NCBI GenBank assembly: GCA_963702305.1
Contig: CAVPBX010000020.1
Span: 146,800 to 210,799 of the forward strand
Source of the DNA: PALSA-693 sp963702305
Lineage (GTDB): Bacteria; Actinomycetota; Acidimicrobiia; Acidimicrobiales; Palsa-688
Length of the DNA: 64,000 bases
Direction: 5' to 3'
Each line of letters starts with the position of its first letter. Positions within the stretch are counted from its first letter, which is position 1. The notes beneath the pieces were generated by a model, which was given only the letters and a program-made list of their open reading frames with translations, was not told where the DNA came from and did no database searches. Below, piece by piece: positions 25,772 to 34,302 of the stretch. The position numbers and the translations under genes are program-made.

Positions 25772-26260
25772 ATGAAGGTCGAATGGAGGACCATCCTCGG
25801 CGCTTCGATCTTCCTGGGGGCGACCGGCGTCGTCTACGTGGCGCTGAAAAACCATCCCACTGAGACGGCCGGCGTCGTCATGCTGATATTCGGGTTTGCC
25901 GCCTACTTCATGCTGTTCGCCTACCTGCTGCTGCAGTACGTGCGGCGGGATCGGATCCCTCGCCCGGAAGATCGCTTCGACGCGGTCCAGTCCGACGGCG
26001 AGGGCGAGGTGGGTTACTTCCCGTCGGCGTCGATGTGGCCGGCGGGCATGGGCCTGGGCCTGATCTTCGGGATGGTCGGGCTGATCTACGGGTTGTGGTA
26101 CCTGATCATCGGCGCCCTCTTGTTCTTCGGGGCGGTGATCGGCTGGACGGTGGAGTCCGAGTTCGAGGTCGAGGTTCCCGACTCCGAGGAGGAAGAGGAG
26201 GCGGCCCTGGCCGCCGGCCACCCGGGCCACCTGGACCCGCACGGCCCGCACCTCGACTGA
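25772..26260 (+). CDS. ctaF: Cytochrome c oxidase subunit IV, actinobacterial type (CtaF)
   Basis: Small 162-residue membrane subunit specific to actinobacterial aa3 oxidase. It starts MKVEWRTILGASIFLGATG and has four hydrophobic segments (including TAGVVMLIFGFAAYFMLFAY and WPAGMGLGLIFGMVGLIYGL). The acidic stretch ESEFEVEVPDSEEEEE and a His-rich tail (GHPGHLDPHGPHLD) end the protein. It starts 4 bases after ctaD and is convergent with the ThDP-enzyme gene, 3 bases apart. Confidence 0.92.
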   Translation: MKVEWRTILGASIFLGATGVVYVALKNHPTETAGVVMLIFGFAAYFMLFAYLLLQYVRRDRIPRPEDRFDAVQSDGEGEVGYFPSASMWPAGMGLGLIFGMVGLIYGLWYLIIGALLFFGAVIGWTVESEFEVEVPDSEEEEEAALAAGHPGHLDPHGPHLD

Positions 26261-26263
26261 CGG

Positions 26264-27847
26264 TCAGAACAGCGCCGGCAGGACCGCCTCGATCAGGGAG
26301 GGCCCGGGCGTGGCCAAGGAGCGGCCCAACTCGTCAGCCAGCTCCGTGGTGGTCTCGGCCCGGGTGGCCGGCACGCCCAGCCCGCGGGCCACGGCGACCA
26401 GGTCGAGGTCGGGGCGGCGCAGGTCCAGCATGTCCTTGGCCCGGGGGCCGCCCGGTTGGGCTCCGACCCGGCCCAGCTCCATGTTGAGCACCGCGTAGGC
26501 GCGGTTGGCGAACACCACGGTGGTGACGTCCAACCCCTCGCGGGCCATCGTCCACCAGGCCTGGAGGGTGTACATGGCGGAACCGTCGGCCTGGAGGGAG
26601 ACCACCCGCCGGCCCGGGCAGGCCACCGCGGCGCCGACCGCAACCGGCGGCCCCATGCCGATGGCGCCGCCGGTCAGGCACAACCAGTCGTGCGGTGGGG
26701 CGCCGGCGGTGGCCGCGTCGAGAAACAGGCCGGAGGTGTTGGCCTCGTCCACCACGATCGCCCCGTCCGGCAGGAGGGCGCCGATCACCGCCGCCGCGGA
26801 CTCGGCCGTGAGGGCCCCGCCCCCCTCCTGGACCGCCTGGACCGCCTGGCGCCCCAGCCCCGGAGGCGTCGTGGGCGCGGCCGGGACGTCCCGGCCCCCC
26901 AGGCCCTCGCGGACCGCCTCGAGGGCGGCGACCACGTCGTAGGTCGGGCCGGCCAGCGTGTGCACCTGGCAGCCAGCCGGCACCAGATCACTGGCCTTGC
27001 CCGGGTAGGCGAAAAAGGACACCGGCGCCCGGGCGTCCACCAGCACCAGATGGCGCAGCCCGTCCAGCTGCATGGCCGCGAACTCCGCCAGGTAGGCCAG
27101 CCGCGCCACCGCCACCCGGCCGGCCCCCCGTTCCAGTCGGGCCGGGAAGGTCTCGCAGAGCAGCTTCGCCCCGGTGGCCCCAGCGATCGCCCCCGCCGCC
27201 GCCAGCGGGGCCGCCCGGCACGCCCGCCCACCGACGAGCAAGGCGGCCGGCTGACCGGAGCGGAGGGCCGCCACCACCGCGGCCACCTGGTCCGGCTCGG
27301 GGTCGGCGGCCACCGCCGGCGGGACCGCGCCCGCGGGCTTCATGTCCGCCTCGGTCCAGGACACGTCGGCGGGCAGGATGAGGGTGGCCACCTGCCCGGG
27401 CGGGCCCAGCGCCGCGGCCACGGTGTCGGCCGCGTCGGCGCGCACCTCCTCGGTGCTGGTCGACCGGCGGATGAAGGTCGACACGTTGCGGGCGACGGTC
27501 TCGATGTCCGAGTCCAGCTGGGCGTCGTAGCGCTTGTGGTAGGTGGCGTGGTCGCCGACGATGTTGACGACCGGGGTGCGGGCCCGGCGAGCGTTGTGGA
27601 GGTTGGCCAGGCCGTTGCCGAGGCCGGGGCCCAGGTGCAGCAGGACTGCCGCGGGGTGGCCGGCCATCCGGCCGTAGCCGTCGGCCGCGCCGGTGGCGAC
27701 GCCCTCGAAGAGGGCCAGCACGCTGCGCATCTCCGGGACCGAGTCGAGGGCGGCCACGAAGTGCATCTCGGAGGTGCCCGGGTTCATAAAGCAGGTGGTC
27801 ACCCCGGCGTCGACGAGGGTGCGCAGGAGGCCCCGGGCGCCATTCAT
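26264..27847 (-). CDS. ThDP-dependent enzyme, acetolactate synthase large-subunit-like
   Basis: 527 residues with the three ThDP domains: PYR (MNGARGLLRTLVDAGVTTCF, catalytic Glu in LFEGVATGAADGYGRM), a central domain, and PP (GGAIGMGPPVAVGAAVA, then ADGSAMYTLQAWWTMAREGL). The ThDP-binding GDG is ADG here. It resembles acetolactate synthase homologs and benzoylformate decarboxylases, but without a regulatory subunit. It overlaps the upstream FAD-linked oxidase gene (ATGA), so the two probably act in one pathway, perhaps on a 2-hydroxy/2-oxo acid. The true substrate is unknown. Confidence 0.85.
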   Translation of the reverse strand: MNGARGLLRTLVDAGVTTCFMNPGTSEMHFVAALDSVPEMRSVLALFEGVATGAADGYGRMAGHPAAVLLHLGPGLGNGLANLHNARRARTPVVNIVGDHATYHKRYDAQLDSDIETVARNVSTFIRRSTSTEEVRADAADTVAAALGPPGQVATLILPADVSWTEADMKPAGAVPPAVAADPEPDQVAAVVAALRSGQPAALLVGGRACRAAPLAAAGAIAGATGAKLLCETFPARLERGAGRVAVARLAYLAEFAAMQLDGLRHLVLVDARAPVSFFAYPGKASDLVPAGCQVHTLAGPTYDVVAALEAVREGLGGRDVPAAPTTPPGLGRQAVQAVQEGGGALTAESAAAVIGALLPDGAIVVDEANTSGLFLDAATAGAPPHDWLCLTGGAIGMGPPVAVGAAVACPGRRVVSLQADGSAMYTLQAWWTMAREGLDVTTVVFANRAYAVLNMELGRVGAQPGGPRAKDMLDLRRPDLDLVAVARGLGVPATRAETTTELADELGRSLATPGPSLIEAVLPALF

Positions 27848-29250
27848 GACGCCGGCTCCAGGTCGAAGATGGCGCCGGGGTTGAGGATCCCGGCCGGATC
27901 GAACGCGGTCTTGATCCGCCGCCACAGGGCCAGCTTGGCCGGGTCCTCGAGTTCGGCCACGTAGGTCTTCTTGGCCCAGCCGATACCGTGCTCGCCGGAG
28001 ATGGCCCCGCCCAGGGCCATCCCCGCCGCGAACAGGTCGTGGATGAGCTGGTGGCGGACCTCGGGATCGGCCTGGAACACCGACAGGTGGACGTTGCCGT
28101 CGCCGGCGTGCCCGCACCCGGCCACCCAGGACCCGGAGGCTTGGGCCAGCTCCGACACCCGGCGCATGTAGGTGGGCATCGACGCCCGGGGGACGACCAT
28201 GTCGATGATGTCGTCGGCGCCGGCAGCCTTCGCCGTCCAGAAGGCGTTCTCGCGCGCCTCGATCAGTTGGCCGCCCGCCTGCGGCGGTAGGACGTACACG
28301 TCGAGGGCGCCGAGGTCGGCGACCATGGTGGCGAGCTCCTCCACGTCCTCGTCGAGTCGGTCGTCGCGGCGTTGCTCGAGGACGAGGACCAGGTAGGCGA
28401 GGGCTCGGTCTTTCACCTCCGTGGGGATGCCCAAGTCGAGCTGGCCGGTCTCGACGATGGCCGCCATGGTCACCAGGTCCAGGTATTCGACCATGAGCGG
28501 ACCGAGGCCGCTGGCCACGATGGGGGGCACGGCCGCGGTGACGCCGTCCAGGGTGGCGAAGGGAGCCAGCAGGGTGGCGTGGTGGGCGAGCCGCGGGTAC
28601 AGCCTGACGGTCGCTTCGGTGACCAGGGCCAAGGTGCCCTCGGACCCGACGATGAGCTGGGTCAGGTCGTAGCCGGTCGTCGCCTTCACGAAGCGGCCGC
28701 CGGTGCGGATCGTCTCGCCGGTGCCGAGCACCGCTTCGAGGCCCAGGACCTGGTGGCGGGTGACGCCGTACTTGACCGCCCGCATCCCGCCGGCGTTGGT
28801 GGCCACGTTGCCGCCGAGGCTGGCGGCACTCTCCCCCGGGGCGACCGGGTAGACGAGGCCGACCGGGGCGGTGGCGGCATCGAGCTGTTGGAGGGTGACG
28901 CCCGGCTGGACGACGGCGACGTGGTTGTCGGCGTCGATCTCCATGACGGTGTTCATCCGCTCGAAGGAGACGACCACCCCGCCGGGGAGCGGGACACACG
29001 CCCCGGACAGGCCGGTGCCCGACCCGCGGGCGGTGAGGGGGATGCCGTGTTCGGCTGCCCGCCCGACCAGCTCGGCCACCTCCGCAGTGGTCGCCGGGAA
29101 CGCCACGGCGGCGGGCAGCCGGCCGGGCACGGTCAGGGCTTCGTCGTGGCCGAAGTCGTCGCTGATGTCGGCTCCCGCCACCACGTGGGCGCCGCCCACC
29201 ACCTCAGCCAGCAGAGACGCGATGTCGGCCACTGCGACAGCTTGGTGCAC
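27844..29250 (-). CDS. FAD-binding oxidase, glycolate oxidase GlcD / D-lactate dehydrogenase type
   Basis: 468 residues. The PCMH-type FAD domain includes AVAFPATTAEVAELVGRA, ARGSGTGLSGACVPLPGGVV and APGESAASLGGNVATNAGGM. The C-terminal oxidase domain includes GCGHAGDGNVHLSVF, GAISGEHGIGWAKK and ending DPAGILNPGAIF. It oxidises a 2-hydroxy acid to a 2-oxo acid, which fits the overlapping ThDP enzyme as the next step. The GTG at 29250 is tentative; GTG 29232 is also possible. It lies 34 bases after qcrB and may share the ctaE-qcr transcript. Confidence 0.88.
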   Translation of the reverse strand: MHQAVAVADIASLLAEVVGGAHVVAGADISDDFGHDEALTVPGRLPAAVAFPATTAEVAELVGRAAEHGIPLTARGSGTGLSGACVPLPGGVVVSFERMNTVMEIDADNHVAVVQPGVTLQQLDAATAPVGLVYPVAPGESAASLGGNVATNAGGMRAVKYGVTRHQVLGLEAVLGTGETIRTGGRFVKATTGYDLTQLIVGSEGTLALVTEATVRLYPRLAHHATLLAPFATLDGVTAAVPPIVASGLGPLMVEYLDLVTMAAIVETGQLDLGIPTEVKDRALAYLVLVLEQRRDDRLDEDVEELATMVADLGALDVYVLPPQAGGQLIEARENAFWTAKAAGADDIIDMVVPRASMPTYMRRVSELAQASGSWVAGCGHAGDGNVHLSVFQADPEVRHQLIHDLFAAGMALGGAISGEHGIGWAKKTYVAELEDPAKLALWRRIKTAFDPAGILNPGAIFDLEPAS

Positions 29251-29284
29251 CCGGATCGCCGGCGCACGCGCCGCGGCAGCCGGG

Positions 29285-30823
29285 TTATTCGGGTGCGCTC
29301 GGCGCGCCGTCGGCGCCGACCGGCGCCGGGGTGTCCTCGGCCGGGGCGTGACCGTTGCCCTCGGCGGGGTGGCCGTCCTCGCCGTGGCCGTTGCCGTGGT
29401 GCTCGGCCAGGGTGTGATAGGCGCCGTCCGCGGTGCGGATGATGATGCCACCGACCGGTCGTTGGATCGGGTGGGAATGGCCCCGCTGCAGCGCCTCGCA
29501 GGCCTTGTAGGCGATCAGGAAGCCGATGACGGGCCCGACGAGGGCGCCGATCTGGAGGATCTCGATCAGGCGCTCGAACCCGATGTGCAAGTTGTTGGCC
29601 AGCAGGTCGGTCGCGGTGGCGAAGGTAAGGTCGGTGAAGAAGACGATGGCCGCCACCCCGACGCCCGTCCGGAACGGCTTGTCGCGTGGCCGGTCGAGGA
29701 GGTTGTGGGCGACGTGGTCGTGGTAGACCCTTTTGTCGATCCACGGCCAGGCGTACATGATCGTGATGACCAGCCCCGGGATGAGCAACCCGGGGAAGAC
29801 CGGATTGGCGATCTCGTGGCCGAAGGATCGGAACTCCCAGTGCGGCCACAAGCGGAGGGCGCCGTCGACCCAGGCCAGGTACCAGTCCGATTGGGAGCCG
29901 GCGGACACGGTGAACGGGTTGTACGGGCCGTACAGCCACACCGGGTTGATCTGGAACAACCCGCCCAGGAGGAAGGTGACTCCCGACACCATCATGAAGA
30001 GCCCACCGGCCTTGAGGGCATACTGCGGCCACACCCGGCTACCCCGGATGTTGGTCTCGGTCTTGCCCGGACCCGGGAAGTCGGTGTGCTTCTGGTGCCA
30101 CAGGATCACCAGGTGGGCGGTGAGCAACCCGATGATGATCAGCGGGAACAGGAACTCGTGGATCACGAACAGCCGGGGGATGAAGGTGGTGCCCGGGTAG
30201 GCACCCCCCCACACGTTGTAGGCCACCCAGGTGCCGACGAGGGGGATGCCCTCGACGATCGAGTAGATGACCCGAAGGCCGGTTCCCGAGAGGAGGTCGT
30301 CCGGCAGGGAGTAGCCGGTGAAGCCCTCCAACATGACGACGATCCACAGGGTCAGGCCGATGATCCAATTGACCTCGCGGGGCTTGCGGAAGGCGCCGGT
30401 GAAGAAGATCCGGCACATGTGGAACAGCACCGCGGCCAAGAAGATGAGGGCAGCCCAGTGGTGGGCCTGGCGCATCACCAGCCCGGCTCGCACGTTAAAC
30501 GACAGGTTGATGACCGACTGATAGGCCTCGGTCATGTGCTGGCCGACGAGCGGGGCGTACACGTGGCCGCTGGTCGGGGCGTAGATCACGTCGGTGGACG
30601 ACGGCACGTAGAACAGGGCCAGGTAGATACCGGTGATGATCAGGACGATGAGCGAGTCCATGGCGATCTCGCCGACCATGAACGACCAGTGGTCCGGGAA
30701 GATCTTGTCGAGCGCCGAAGTCAGCCACTTCGACGAGGCGAAACGATCGTCGACCGTGTCCAGGACCGACTTGCCCACGCCGTACCGCTTCCGGGCGGCG
30801 GCCCGCTCCTGGGTGGTCGACAT
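29285..30823 (-). CDS. qcrB: Cytochrome bc1 complex cytochrome b subunit (QcrB)
   Basis: 512 residues. It has the heme-b histidine pairs in RQAHHWAALIFLAAVLFH and RLFVIHEFLFPLIIIGLLTAH, TGYSLPDDLLSGTGLR, and in place of PEWY the Qo-loop QSDWYLAWVDGALRLWPHWE of actinobacterial b subunits. The length and a C-terminal cytoplasmic tail fit the obligate bc1-aa3 supercomplex form. The tail is His/Gly-rich (EHHGNGHGEDGHPAEGNGH). It overlaps qcrA by one base (TGATG). Confidence 0.97.
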   Translation of the reverse strand: MSTTQERAAARKRYGVGKSVLDTVDDRFASSKWLTSALDKIFPDHWSFMVGEIAMDSLIVLIITGIYLALFYVPSSTDVIYAPTSGHVYAPLVGQHMTEAYQSVINLSFNVRAGLVMRQAHHWAALIFLAAVLFHMCRIFFTGAFRKPREVNWIIGLTLWIVVMLEGFTGYSLPDDLLSGTGLRVIYSIVEGIPLVGTWVAYNVWGGAYPGTTFIPRLFVIHEFLFPLIIIGLLTAHLVILWHQKHTDFPGPGKTETNIRGSRVWPQYALKAGGLFMMVSGVTFLLGGLFQINPVWLYGPYNPFTVSAGSQSDWYLAWVDGALRLWPHWEFRSFGHEIANPVFPGLLIPGLVITIMYAWPWIDKRVYHDHVAHNLLDRPRDKPFRTGVGVAAIVFFTDLTFATATDLLANNLHIGFERLIEILQIGALVGPVIGFLIAYKACEALQRGHSHPIQRPVGGIIIRTADGAYHTLAEHHGNGHGEDGHPAEGNGHAPAEDTPAPVGADGAPSAPE

Positions 30824-31830
30824 CAGCCGCGGTTCCAGAATCCGGGCCCGACCGGCTCGTGGTAGTCGGACTGCGACACCACGTAGCCGCTGGCGTCGGT
30901 GGTCAACGGCAACTGCGGCAGGGAACGGGACGCGGGTCCGAACACTGGCCTACAGTCTGCCAACACATCGAACGTCGACTGGTGGCACGGGCAGATCAGC
31001 TGGTGGGTCTCCACGTTGTACAGGCTCGCCGGGCAGCCAGCGTGGGTGCAGATCTTGGAGAAGGCCACCAGCCCACCGAGGGTCCAGTTTTCCCGGCCCT
31101 TCTGGACCTCGAACGGCAGGTCGCCGACGTTGATCAGCAGCGTCGGGCTCAAGGCGTCGTCCACGTGACCTTCGGGGAACACGGTCAGAATGCCGTTGAC
31201 GGCGATGTCGGTGGGCTTGATGGGGGTGCCGTCCTCGGTGACGGCCCTGGTGAGCGGCCCCCACTTGGTGTGCAACAGATCCTGGTGGGGCCGGGGCCCG
31301 AGGGACGCCAGCGGGAAGATGGCCGCCAACCCGAACACGCCACCAACGGCGCCGAGCAGCTTGAAGAGGAAGGGACGGCGGGCCATGGGCTCGATGCCGC
31401 GGGTCAGCGACTCGGCGACGGCGTGGCGGTCCGGCTCGGTCGACACGTGGTGGTGCCCCCGGCTGGCCGTGACGTCGTTGCCGGGCAGGAGGTCCCGGGC
31501 CCACAGGATAAAGCCGATCCCCAGGCCGAGGAACGCCACCCCCCACAGGGTGCCCTCGACCTGGGTCTGGCCACCATCGACGTACACCCACGCCAGCCCG
31601 ATGGACGCCAGGACCGTCAAGCTCCAGCAGAAGGCGACCCGCAACTCGGCTCGGCGCGCCGCCTTCGGATCGTTCTCGTAGCGCCAGTGGCTGTCGTCCT
31701 GGCCCCGCGGGACGTCGTCCGGCCAGGGCTCGTCAGGGTCGATCCCGAAATGGCGGGGGTCGAAACGGGGGTCGAGCTGGCCGCCATCCAGCTGGCCGGC
31801 AGCCTCGTCGGGGCGTTCTGTGGTGGTCAT
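30823..31830 (-). CDS. qcrA: Cytochrome bc1 complex Rieske iron-sulfur subunit (QcrA)
   Basis: 335 residues. An extended N-terminus with hydrophobic segments (WSLTVLASIGLAWVYVDG, WGVAFLGLGIGFILWARDLL and LLGAVGGVFGLAAIFPLASL) gives the three-TM topology of actinobacterial QcrA. The 2Fe-2S ligands are CTHAGC and CPCHQS. ATG 31830 overlaps the qcrC stop. Part of ctaE-qcrC-qcrA-qcrB. Confidence 0.97.
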   Translation of the reverse strand: MTTTERPDEAAGQLDGGQLDPRFDPRHFGIDPDEPWPDDVPRGQDDSHWRYENDPKAARRAELRVAFCWSLTVLASIGLAWVYVDGGQTQVEGTLWGVAFLGLGIGFILWARDLLPGNDVTASRGHHHVSTEPDRHAVAESLTRGIEPMARRPFLFKLLGAVGGVFGLAAIFPLASLGPRPHQDLLHTKWGPLTRAVTEDGTPIKPTDIAVNGILTVFPEGHVDDALSPTLLINVGDLPFEVQKGRENWTLGGLVAFSKICTHAGCPASLYNVETHQLICPCHQSTFDVLADCRPVFGPASRSLPQLPLTTDASGYVVSQSDYHEPVGPGFWNRG

Positions 31831-32687
31831 CCTCTGGTCCCAATCATGCGTGTCGCGAACCACAGCAGTCCAAATCCGAAGATCACCCCGACGAAACCCT
31901 CCGCGACGGGGCCGAAATGCGAGATCCCGAGGCCGCCCGGGTCGGATGGGTGGTGCAGGTACTGCACGTACTGGGCGATGGCCGACATCTGCTGGTCGCT
32001 CATCTGGGCGGTCCCGAATACCGGCATGGGCTTGGGGCCGACCCGGATGGCCTCGGCGACCTGGGTGAGGTTGGCGTTGTGCAGTCCCGGCACCACGTTG
32101 CCCTTCGACAGCATGCCGCCCGAGCCCGCGGCCTGGTGGCACTGGGCGCAGTTGAGGGCGAAGGCCCGCTGGCCGTCGGAGAGGGTCACGCAGCCCGGGT
32201 TGTTGGGGTCCGGAGTGGCGGTGGCGCACAGGGGCGCCACGGTCGGGATGGTCGGCCCGGACTGGTTGGAGCCGGTGATGGCGGGCAGGGCGTTGACGTA
32301 GGCGACCAGCTGGCGGATCTGGGTGCTGTCGAAATAGGGGCGGTGGCGCAGGGGTTGGTTGCTGGGACTGTTGAGCGGCATGCGGCCGGTCGTCAGGTAG
32401 AAGTCCGCGGCCGCCGCCCCCACGTTGACGAGCGCCGGGGCGTTCGTCTGCCCGCCTTGGCCCTGGAAGCCGTGGCAGCTCTGGCAGTGGGCCTGGAAGA
32501 GCTGCTGGCCGGCCATGATGTCCGCCGGGCTGGTGCTCACCAGGGTGCCTTGACCGTGGGCTTGACCGCCGGTCATGAAGAACAGCGACCCAGCGATCAC
32601 CGCCAAGGCGACGAGCCCCATCGGTCCGGCCAGCAAGCGGGGCCGGGCCCGGCGGAGGGCCCGGAAGCGGGCCGTCACGCGGGTCAT
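31827..32687 (-). CDS. qcrC: Cytochrome bc1 complex diheme cytochrome c subunit (QcrC)
   Basis: 286 residues with two c-type heme sites, CQSCH near residue 67 and CAQCH near residue 185. There is an N-terminal hydrophobic signal/anchor (MGLVALAVIAGSLFFMTGG) and a C-terminal helix (EGFVGVIFGFGLLWFATRM). The diheme form passes electrons directly to CtaC in the supercomplex, so no soluble cytochrome c is needed. The ATG at 32687 overlaps the ctaE stop. Confidence 0.97.
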   Translation of the reverse strand: MTRVTARFRALRRARPRLLAGPMGLVALAVIAGSLFFMTGGQAHGQGTLVSTSPADIMAGQQLFQAHCQSCHGFQGQGGQTNAPALVNVGAAAADFYLTTGRMPLNSPSNQPLRHRPYFDSTQIRQLVAYVNALPAITGSNQSGPTIPTVAPLCATATPDPNNPGCVTLSDGQRAFALNCAQCHQAAGSGGMLSKGNVVPGLHNANLTQVAEAIRVGPKPMPVFGTAQMSDQQMSAIAQYVQYLHHPSDPGGLGISHFGPVAEGFVGVIFGFGLLWFATRMIGTRG

Positions 32688-33304
32688 TTGAGCACGAAGA
32701 TGGCCAGGAACAGGGCCACCCAGACGATGTCCACGAAGTGCCAGTAGTACGAGAGGAACTCGATCGACGGCAAGGTGCGATGACCGAAGCGGCGGGTCTT
32801 GTAGGCCCGGATCCCGATGAGGATCATGCCGACCAGACCTCCGAGCACGTGGAGGAAGTGGAAGCCGGTCAGGGTGTAGAAGGCCGAGCCGTAGGCATTG
32901 GTGTCGATCCCGAACGGCCGGCCCACGTAGTCGGAGATCTGCATGCCCTCGAAGAGTCCGCCCAGGGCGAACGTCAGCGCCAGCCAACCCAGGAAGCCGG
33001 CCTTGCTGCCCTGGATGGCCCGGTGGACCCCGTACTGCATGGTAAAAGACGACAGCACCAGCAGGATGGTGGCAACCAGTACCGGCGGCACGTCGAGGAT
33101 GTCACCCTTGGGCGGCCACACGGGGGTGTCGGCCCGCAAGCTGAAGTACGCCGCGAACAGGCCGGAGAAGAACATCAGCTCGGATGCCAGCCACACGATC
33201 ACGCCCACCTGCAGCAAGTGGGGCCGGTAGCGAGACGGATCGACCGGTTTGATCGTCGGCGAGGGCACGGCGACCGCGGGGCTGGATGTCGAGATCACAG
33301 TCAC
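32684..33304 (-). CDS. ctaE: Cytochrome c oxidase subunit III (CtaE)
   Basis: 206 residues with five hydrophobic segments. VGVIVWLASELMFFSGLFAA, YTLTGFHFLHVLGGLVGMI and the C-terminal YYWHFVDIVWVALFLAIF are COX3 signatures. It is the first gene of ctaE-qcrCAB. The GTG start at 33304 lies a few bases from TAGAAA (minus strand), so this transcript may also be leaderless. Confidence 0.96.
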   Translation of the reverse strand: MTVISTSSPAVAVPSPTIKPVDPSRYRPHLLQVGVIVWLASELMFFSGLFAAYFSLRADTPVWPPKGDILDVPPVLVATILLVLSSFTMQYGVHRAIQGSKAGFLGWLALTFALGGLFEGMQISDYVGRPFGIDTNAYGSAFYTLTGFHFLHVLGGLVGMILIGIRAYKTRRFGHRTLPSIEFLSYYWHFVDIVWVALFLAIFVLK

Positions 33305-33324
33305 TGGTCCCTATTTCTACACAA

Positions 33325-33399
33325 CCGGGCGGCGCGAGCCCAACCCGAGAGCGTGCGGGCCGCCAGGGCCCGCTCGGGTGGGCTCCGTCGCGCCGCCGG
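33325..33399. repeat. Imperfect long inverted repeat between divergent ctaE and ctaG
   Basis: GGCGGCGCGA (33328-33337) pairs with TCGCGCCGCC (33388-33397), and the inner GCCCA/ACCCGAG parts pair with CTCGGGT/GGGCTCC after small bulges. It fills most of the 113-base gap between the two divergent starts and could be a regulatory or insulating element. Confidence 0.5.
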
Positions 33400-33400
33400 C

Positions 33401-33411
33401 GGTAGCCTTGG
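33401..33411 (+). promoter_or_regulatory. Probable extended -10 element for leaderless ctaG mRNA
   Basis: GGTAGCCTTGG, identical to the element before glmS; TAGCCT ends 10 bases before the ATG at 33418. Confidence 0.4.
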
Positions 33412-33417
33412 GTCCTG

Positions 33418-34302
33418 ATGGTCCCCGCCGTCAACATCACTCCTCTGGACCTCCTCAGCAAGGCCAGCTTCGACCCGGCTCCGGTGATCCTGATCACCGT
33501 CAGCGTGGCCTGGTACCTGTGGTCGGTGCGCCGGCTGGCGGCCCGGGGCCGGGCGTGGCCGATCAGCCGGACCGCGTCCTTCGTGTTCGCCCAGCTGCTG
33601 CTGGCGGTAGCGGTCATCTCCGGGCTGGCTTCCTACGACGACACCAACTTCACCATCCACACCATCCAGCACATCCTCATCGGCATGCTGGCCCCCATCT
33701 TCCTGGCCCTCTCGGCCCCGGTCACCCTGGCCCTGCAGGCCAGCAACCGCCAGGTGCAGACCACCCTCCTCAAAGTGGTGCACAGTCGAGCCGCCGGCGT
33801 CCTCACCCACCCCGGCGTGACCTGGCCGCTGTACGGCATCTCCCTGTTCACCCTGTACTTCACCGGCCTCTACGCCTACAGCCTCGATCACCCCTTCGTG
33901 CACCAGCTCATCCATCTGCACCTGCTGGTCGTCGGGTGCCTGTTCTTCTGGCCGGCGATCGGCATCGATCCCCTCCCCCGCCGCCTCCCCCACGGGCTCC
34001 GCATGCTCTACCTGATGCTCAGCCTGCCCTTCCACACCATCCTCGGCATGGCCCTGGAAAGCCAGACCACCGCCATCGCCCCGGGGATCTCCCTCACCGA
34101 CCTCCACACCGGCGGGGGCCTGATGTGGGTCGCCGGCGAGGCCACCGGGCTGCTGTGCACCCTGGCCATCTTCGTGAGCTGGCTGCGTACCGACGAGCGA
34201 GCGGCCAAGCGAGCCGACCGCGCCGGCGAGGCCGCCCACGCCGTCCAGCTCGCCCACTGGCGGGCCACCCGGGATGCCGCGGCGCGGGCGGTCAACCGTT
34301 GA
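33418..34302 (+). CDS. CtaG-like cytochrome c oxidase assembly protein (caa3_CtaG, PF09678)
   Basis: 294 residues, seven hydrophobic segments. The His-rich membrane motifs NFTIHTIQHILIGMLAPIFL, VHQLIHLHLLVVGCLFFWP and FHTILGMALESQ are typical of the caa3_CtaG family, thought to deliver copper to CuB. It is divergent from ctaE and next to the oxidase genes, which supports the role. The C-terminal tail is charged and cytoplasmic. The ilvA start codon lies 29 bases before its stop. Confidence 0.9.
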   Translation: MVPAVNITPLDLLSKASFDPAPVILITVSVAWYLWSVRRLAARGRAWPISRTASFVFAQLLLAVAVISGLASYDDTNFTIHTIQHILIGMLAPIFLALSAPVTLALQASNRQVQTTLLKVVHSRAAGVLTHPGVTWPLYGISLFTLYFTGLYAYSLDHPFVHQLIHLHLLVVGCLFFWPAIGIDPLPRRLPHGLRMLYLMLSLPFHTILGMALESQTTAIAPGISLTDLHTGGGLMWVAGEATGLLCTLAIFVSWLRTDERAAKRADRAGEAAHAVQLAHWRATRDAAARAVNR

